Assembly (NCBI RefSeq): GCF_009789575.1
Contig: NZ_CP046908.1
Span: 4,059,001-4,123,000, forward strand
Direction of reading: 5' to 3'
Source: Stappia indica
GTDB lineage: Bacteria; Pseudomonadota; Alphaproteobacteria; Rhizobiales; Stappiaceae
Length of the DNA stretch: 64,000 nt
The position numbers were made by a program, and so were the translations under genes. Each line of letters starts with the position of its first letter. Within the stretch, counting starts at the first letter, position 1. The notes beneath the pieces are model-generated. The model was not told the origin of the DNA, searched no databases, and saw nothing but the letters and a program-made list of their open reading frames with translations. This document shows positions 62,739-64,000 of this stretch, in pieces.

Positions 62739-64000
62739 TTAGCGCTGCGCTGTCCGCCAGTTCGGATGGATCCACGGCTCCTTGTTGGAACGCGGCAGCG
62801 GCTCGCGCCCCATCACGTGGTCGGCGATCTTCTCCCCGACCATGATCGAGGGGGCATTGAGATTGCCGTTGGTGATCTGCGGGAAGATCGAACTGTCGGC
62901 AACGCGCAAGCTTTCCACCCCGATCACCCGGCCCTGCGGGTCGACCACCGCGAGCGGATCGTCCGCCGCGCCCATGCGGCAGGTGCCGCAAGGGTGGTAG
63001 GCGCTTTCGGCGTGTTCGCGGATGAAGTCGTCGAGCTCGGTGTCGGACTGGACGGCCTCGCCCGGCTGGATCTCGCGGCCGCGATAGGGGGCGAAGGCCT
63101 CCTGGCCGAAGATCTCCCGCGTCAGGCGGATGGCGGCGCGGAAGTCCTCCCAGTCCTCTGGGTGGGACATGTAGTTGAACAGGATCGAGGGATCGGCCAT
63201 CGGGTCGGGCGAGGTCAGCGCCACGCGCCCGCGCGACCTGGAACGCATCGGCCCGACATGGGCCTGGAAGCCGTGGCCCTCCGCTGCCGCCTTGCCGTCG
63301 TAGCGCACGGCGAAGGGCAGGAAGTGGTACTGGATGTCCGGATACTCGATGCCGGCGCGCGAGCGGATGAAGGCGCAGGCCTCGAAATGGTTGGAGGCGC
63401 CGAGCCCGGTGCCGGTGAACAGCCACTGTGCGCCGATCATGGCCTTCGAGATCAGGTTCCAGTGCTTGTAGAGGGTGATCGGCTGGGTGCAGGCCTGCTG
63501 GATATAGAGCTCCAGGTGGTCCTGCAGGTTGGCGCCGACGCCCGGCCGGTTGGCGAGGACCGGCAGGCCGAGCGCGCTGAGCGCGGCGCCATCGCCGATC
63601 CCCGACAGCATCAGGATCTTCGGCGAGTTGATCGAGGAGGCAGCAAGGATCACCTCGGCCGAGGCGCTCACCCGCTCGAGGCGCCCGCCCCGCCGGAACT
63701 CGACGCCGGTGGCGCGCGTGCCCTCGAACAGCACGCGGGTGACGGTGACACCGGTGAACAGGTGGATGTTGGGCCGCTTCAGCGCCGGACGCAGATAGGC
63801 GTTGGCGGTGGACCAGCGCCGGCCCCGCCACACGGTCATCTCCATGTCGCCGAAGCCTTCCTGCTTCAGCCCGTTATAGTCCGGCGTCGTCTCGTAGCCG
63901 GCCTGGCGCCCGGCCTCGACGAAGGCGGCGTAGAGCGGGTTCCACCTGGTGCCGCGGGTGACATGCAGCGGGCCGGAGGTGCCGCGCACGCCTGTCTCGC
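62739..64000 (-). CDS. betA: choline dehydrogenase, partial (N-terminus beyond the window)
   Basis: About 420 residues of a GMC oxidoreductase are in the window; the FAD-binding start is missing. Visible family marks are [17 protein letters not shown] (GMC signature 2), [15 protein letters not shown], the catalytic histidine in [10 protein letters not shown] and the closing [18 protein letters not shown] with the conserved asparagine. The enzyme oxidises choline to betaine aldehyde, the substrate of betB next to it. An internal ATG at 63989 is not the start; the frame stays open to the window edge. Confidence 0.93.
   Translation of the reverse strand, partial: ETGVRGTSGPLHVTRGTRWNPLYAAFVEAGRQAGYETTPDYNGLKQEGFGDMEMTVWRGRRWSTANAYLRPALKRPNIHLFTGVTVTRVLFEGTRATGVEFRRGGRLERVSASAEVILAASSINSPKILMLSGIGDGAALSALGLPVLANRPGVGANLQDHLELYIQQACTQPITLYKHWNLISKAMIGAQWLFTGTGLGASNHFEACAFIRSRAGIEYPDIQYHFLPFAVRYDGKAAAEGHGFQAHVGPMRSRSRGRVALTSPDPMADPSILFNYMSHPEDWEDFRAAIRLTREIFGQEAFAPYRGREIQPGEAVQSDTELDDFIREHAESAYHPCGTCRMGAADDPLAVVDPQGRVIGVESLRVADSSIFPQITNGNLNAPSIMVGEKIADHVMGREPLPRSNKEPWIHPNWRTAQR

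Overview
The window reads as an ordinary chromosomal stretch of a high-GC alphaproteobacterium, most likely of the order Hyphomicrobiales (Rhizobiales) and perhaps near Stappia or Labrenzia. The markers are GcrA, a class I lysyl-tRNA synthetase, a SAM-II riboswitch in front of metZ, a two-domain dCTP deaminase and betA/betB for glycine betaine synthesis. Genus placement is inference; no rRNA gene is present.

Layout from left to right. (1) 1-6.6 kb is a complete phosphate-starvation locus: the tail of phoR, a Pho box, then pstS-pstC-pstA-pstB-phoU-phoB. (2) 6.7-11.3 kb holds the cell-cycle regulator gcrA (minus), the arginine genes argD-argF with hslO (Hsp33), and a small repeat-rich protein of unknown function. 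(3) 11.4-16.4 kb is an RND efflux adaptor/permease pair behind a perfect inverted repeat. (4) 16.4-29.1 kb is housekeeping: a hydrolase with a duplicated 3' end, a sterol-desaturase-type membrane protein, a solute-binding protein, an unusual glycosyltransferase, an SbcD-like nuclease with an SbcC/YhaN-like ATPase, a YhiN-type flavoprotein, a PaiB-type protein, and a YciI-tetR operon with a double palindromic operator.

(5) 29.6-33.7 kb is the clearest accessory region: about 4 kb of lower-GC DNA between an intact tRNA-Gly(CCC) and a truncated 5' half of a second tRNA-Gly(CCC). It carries a restriction-modification system made of a ribbon-helix-helix protein, a nuclease-methyltransferase fusion and a specificity subunit. 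No integrase is visible.

(6) 33.8-46.2 kb has a NavBac-type sodium channel, a Cache-type class III cyclase, a cluster of palindromic repeats, dcd, a DUF2892-RND efflux operon, metZ under SAM-II control, a CDP-alcohol phosphatidyltransferase, apaG and a PACE-type transporter. (7) 46.2-57.2 kb is rich in signalling: two tandem PAS-PAS-GGDEF-EAL paralogues, a TerB-like protein, lysS and two tandem methyl-accepting chemotaxis paralogues of identical length. (8) 57.7-64 kb has a secreted nuclease-like protein, an S24-type repressor lacking its catalytic residues, a DUF952 protein with pyrD, betB and a betA running off the window.

The best candidates for something new are the tRNA-split integrase-less restriction island, the riboswitch/terminator arrangement before metZ, the repeat-built disordered protein, and several operator-like palindromes and an orphan terminator that no annotated gene explains. 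I did not find a wholly unknown multigene system.
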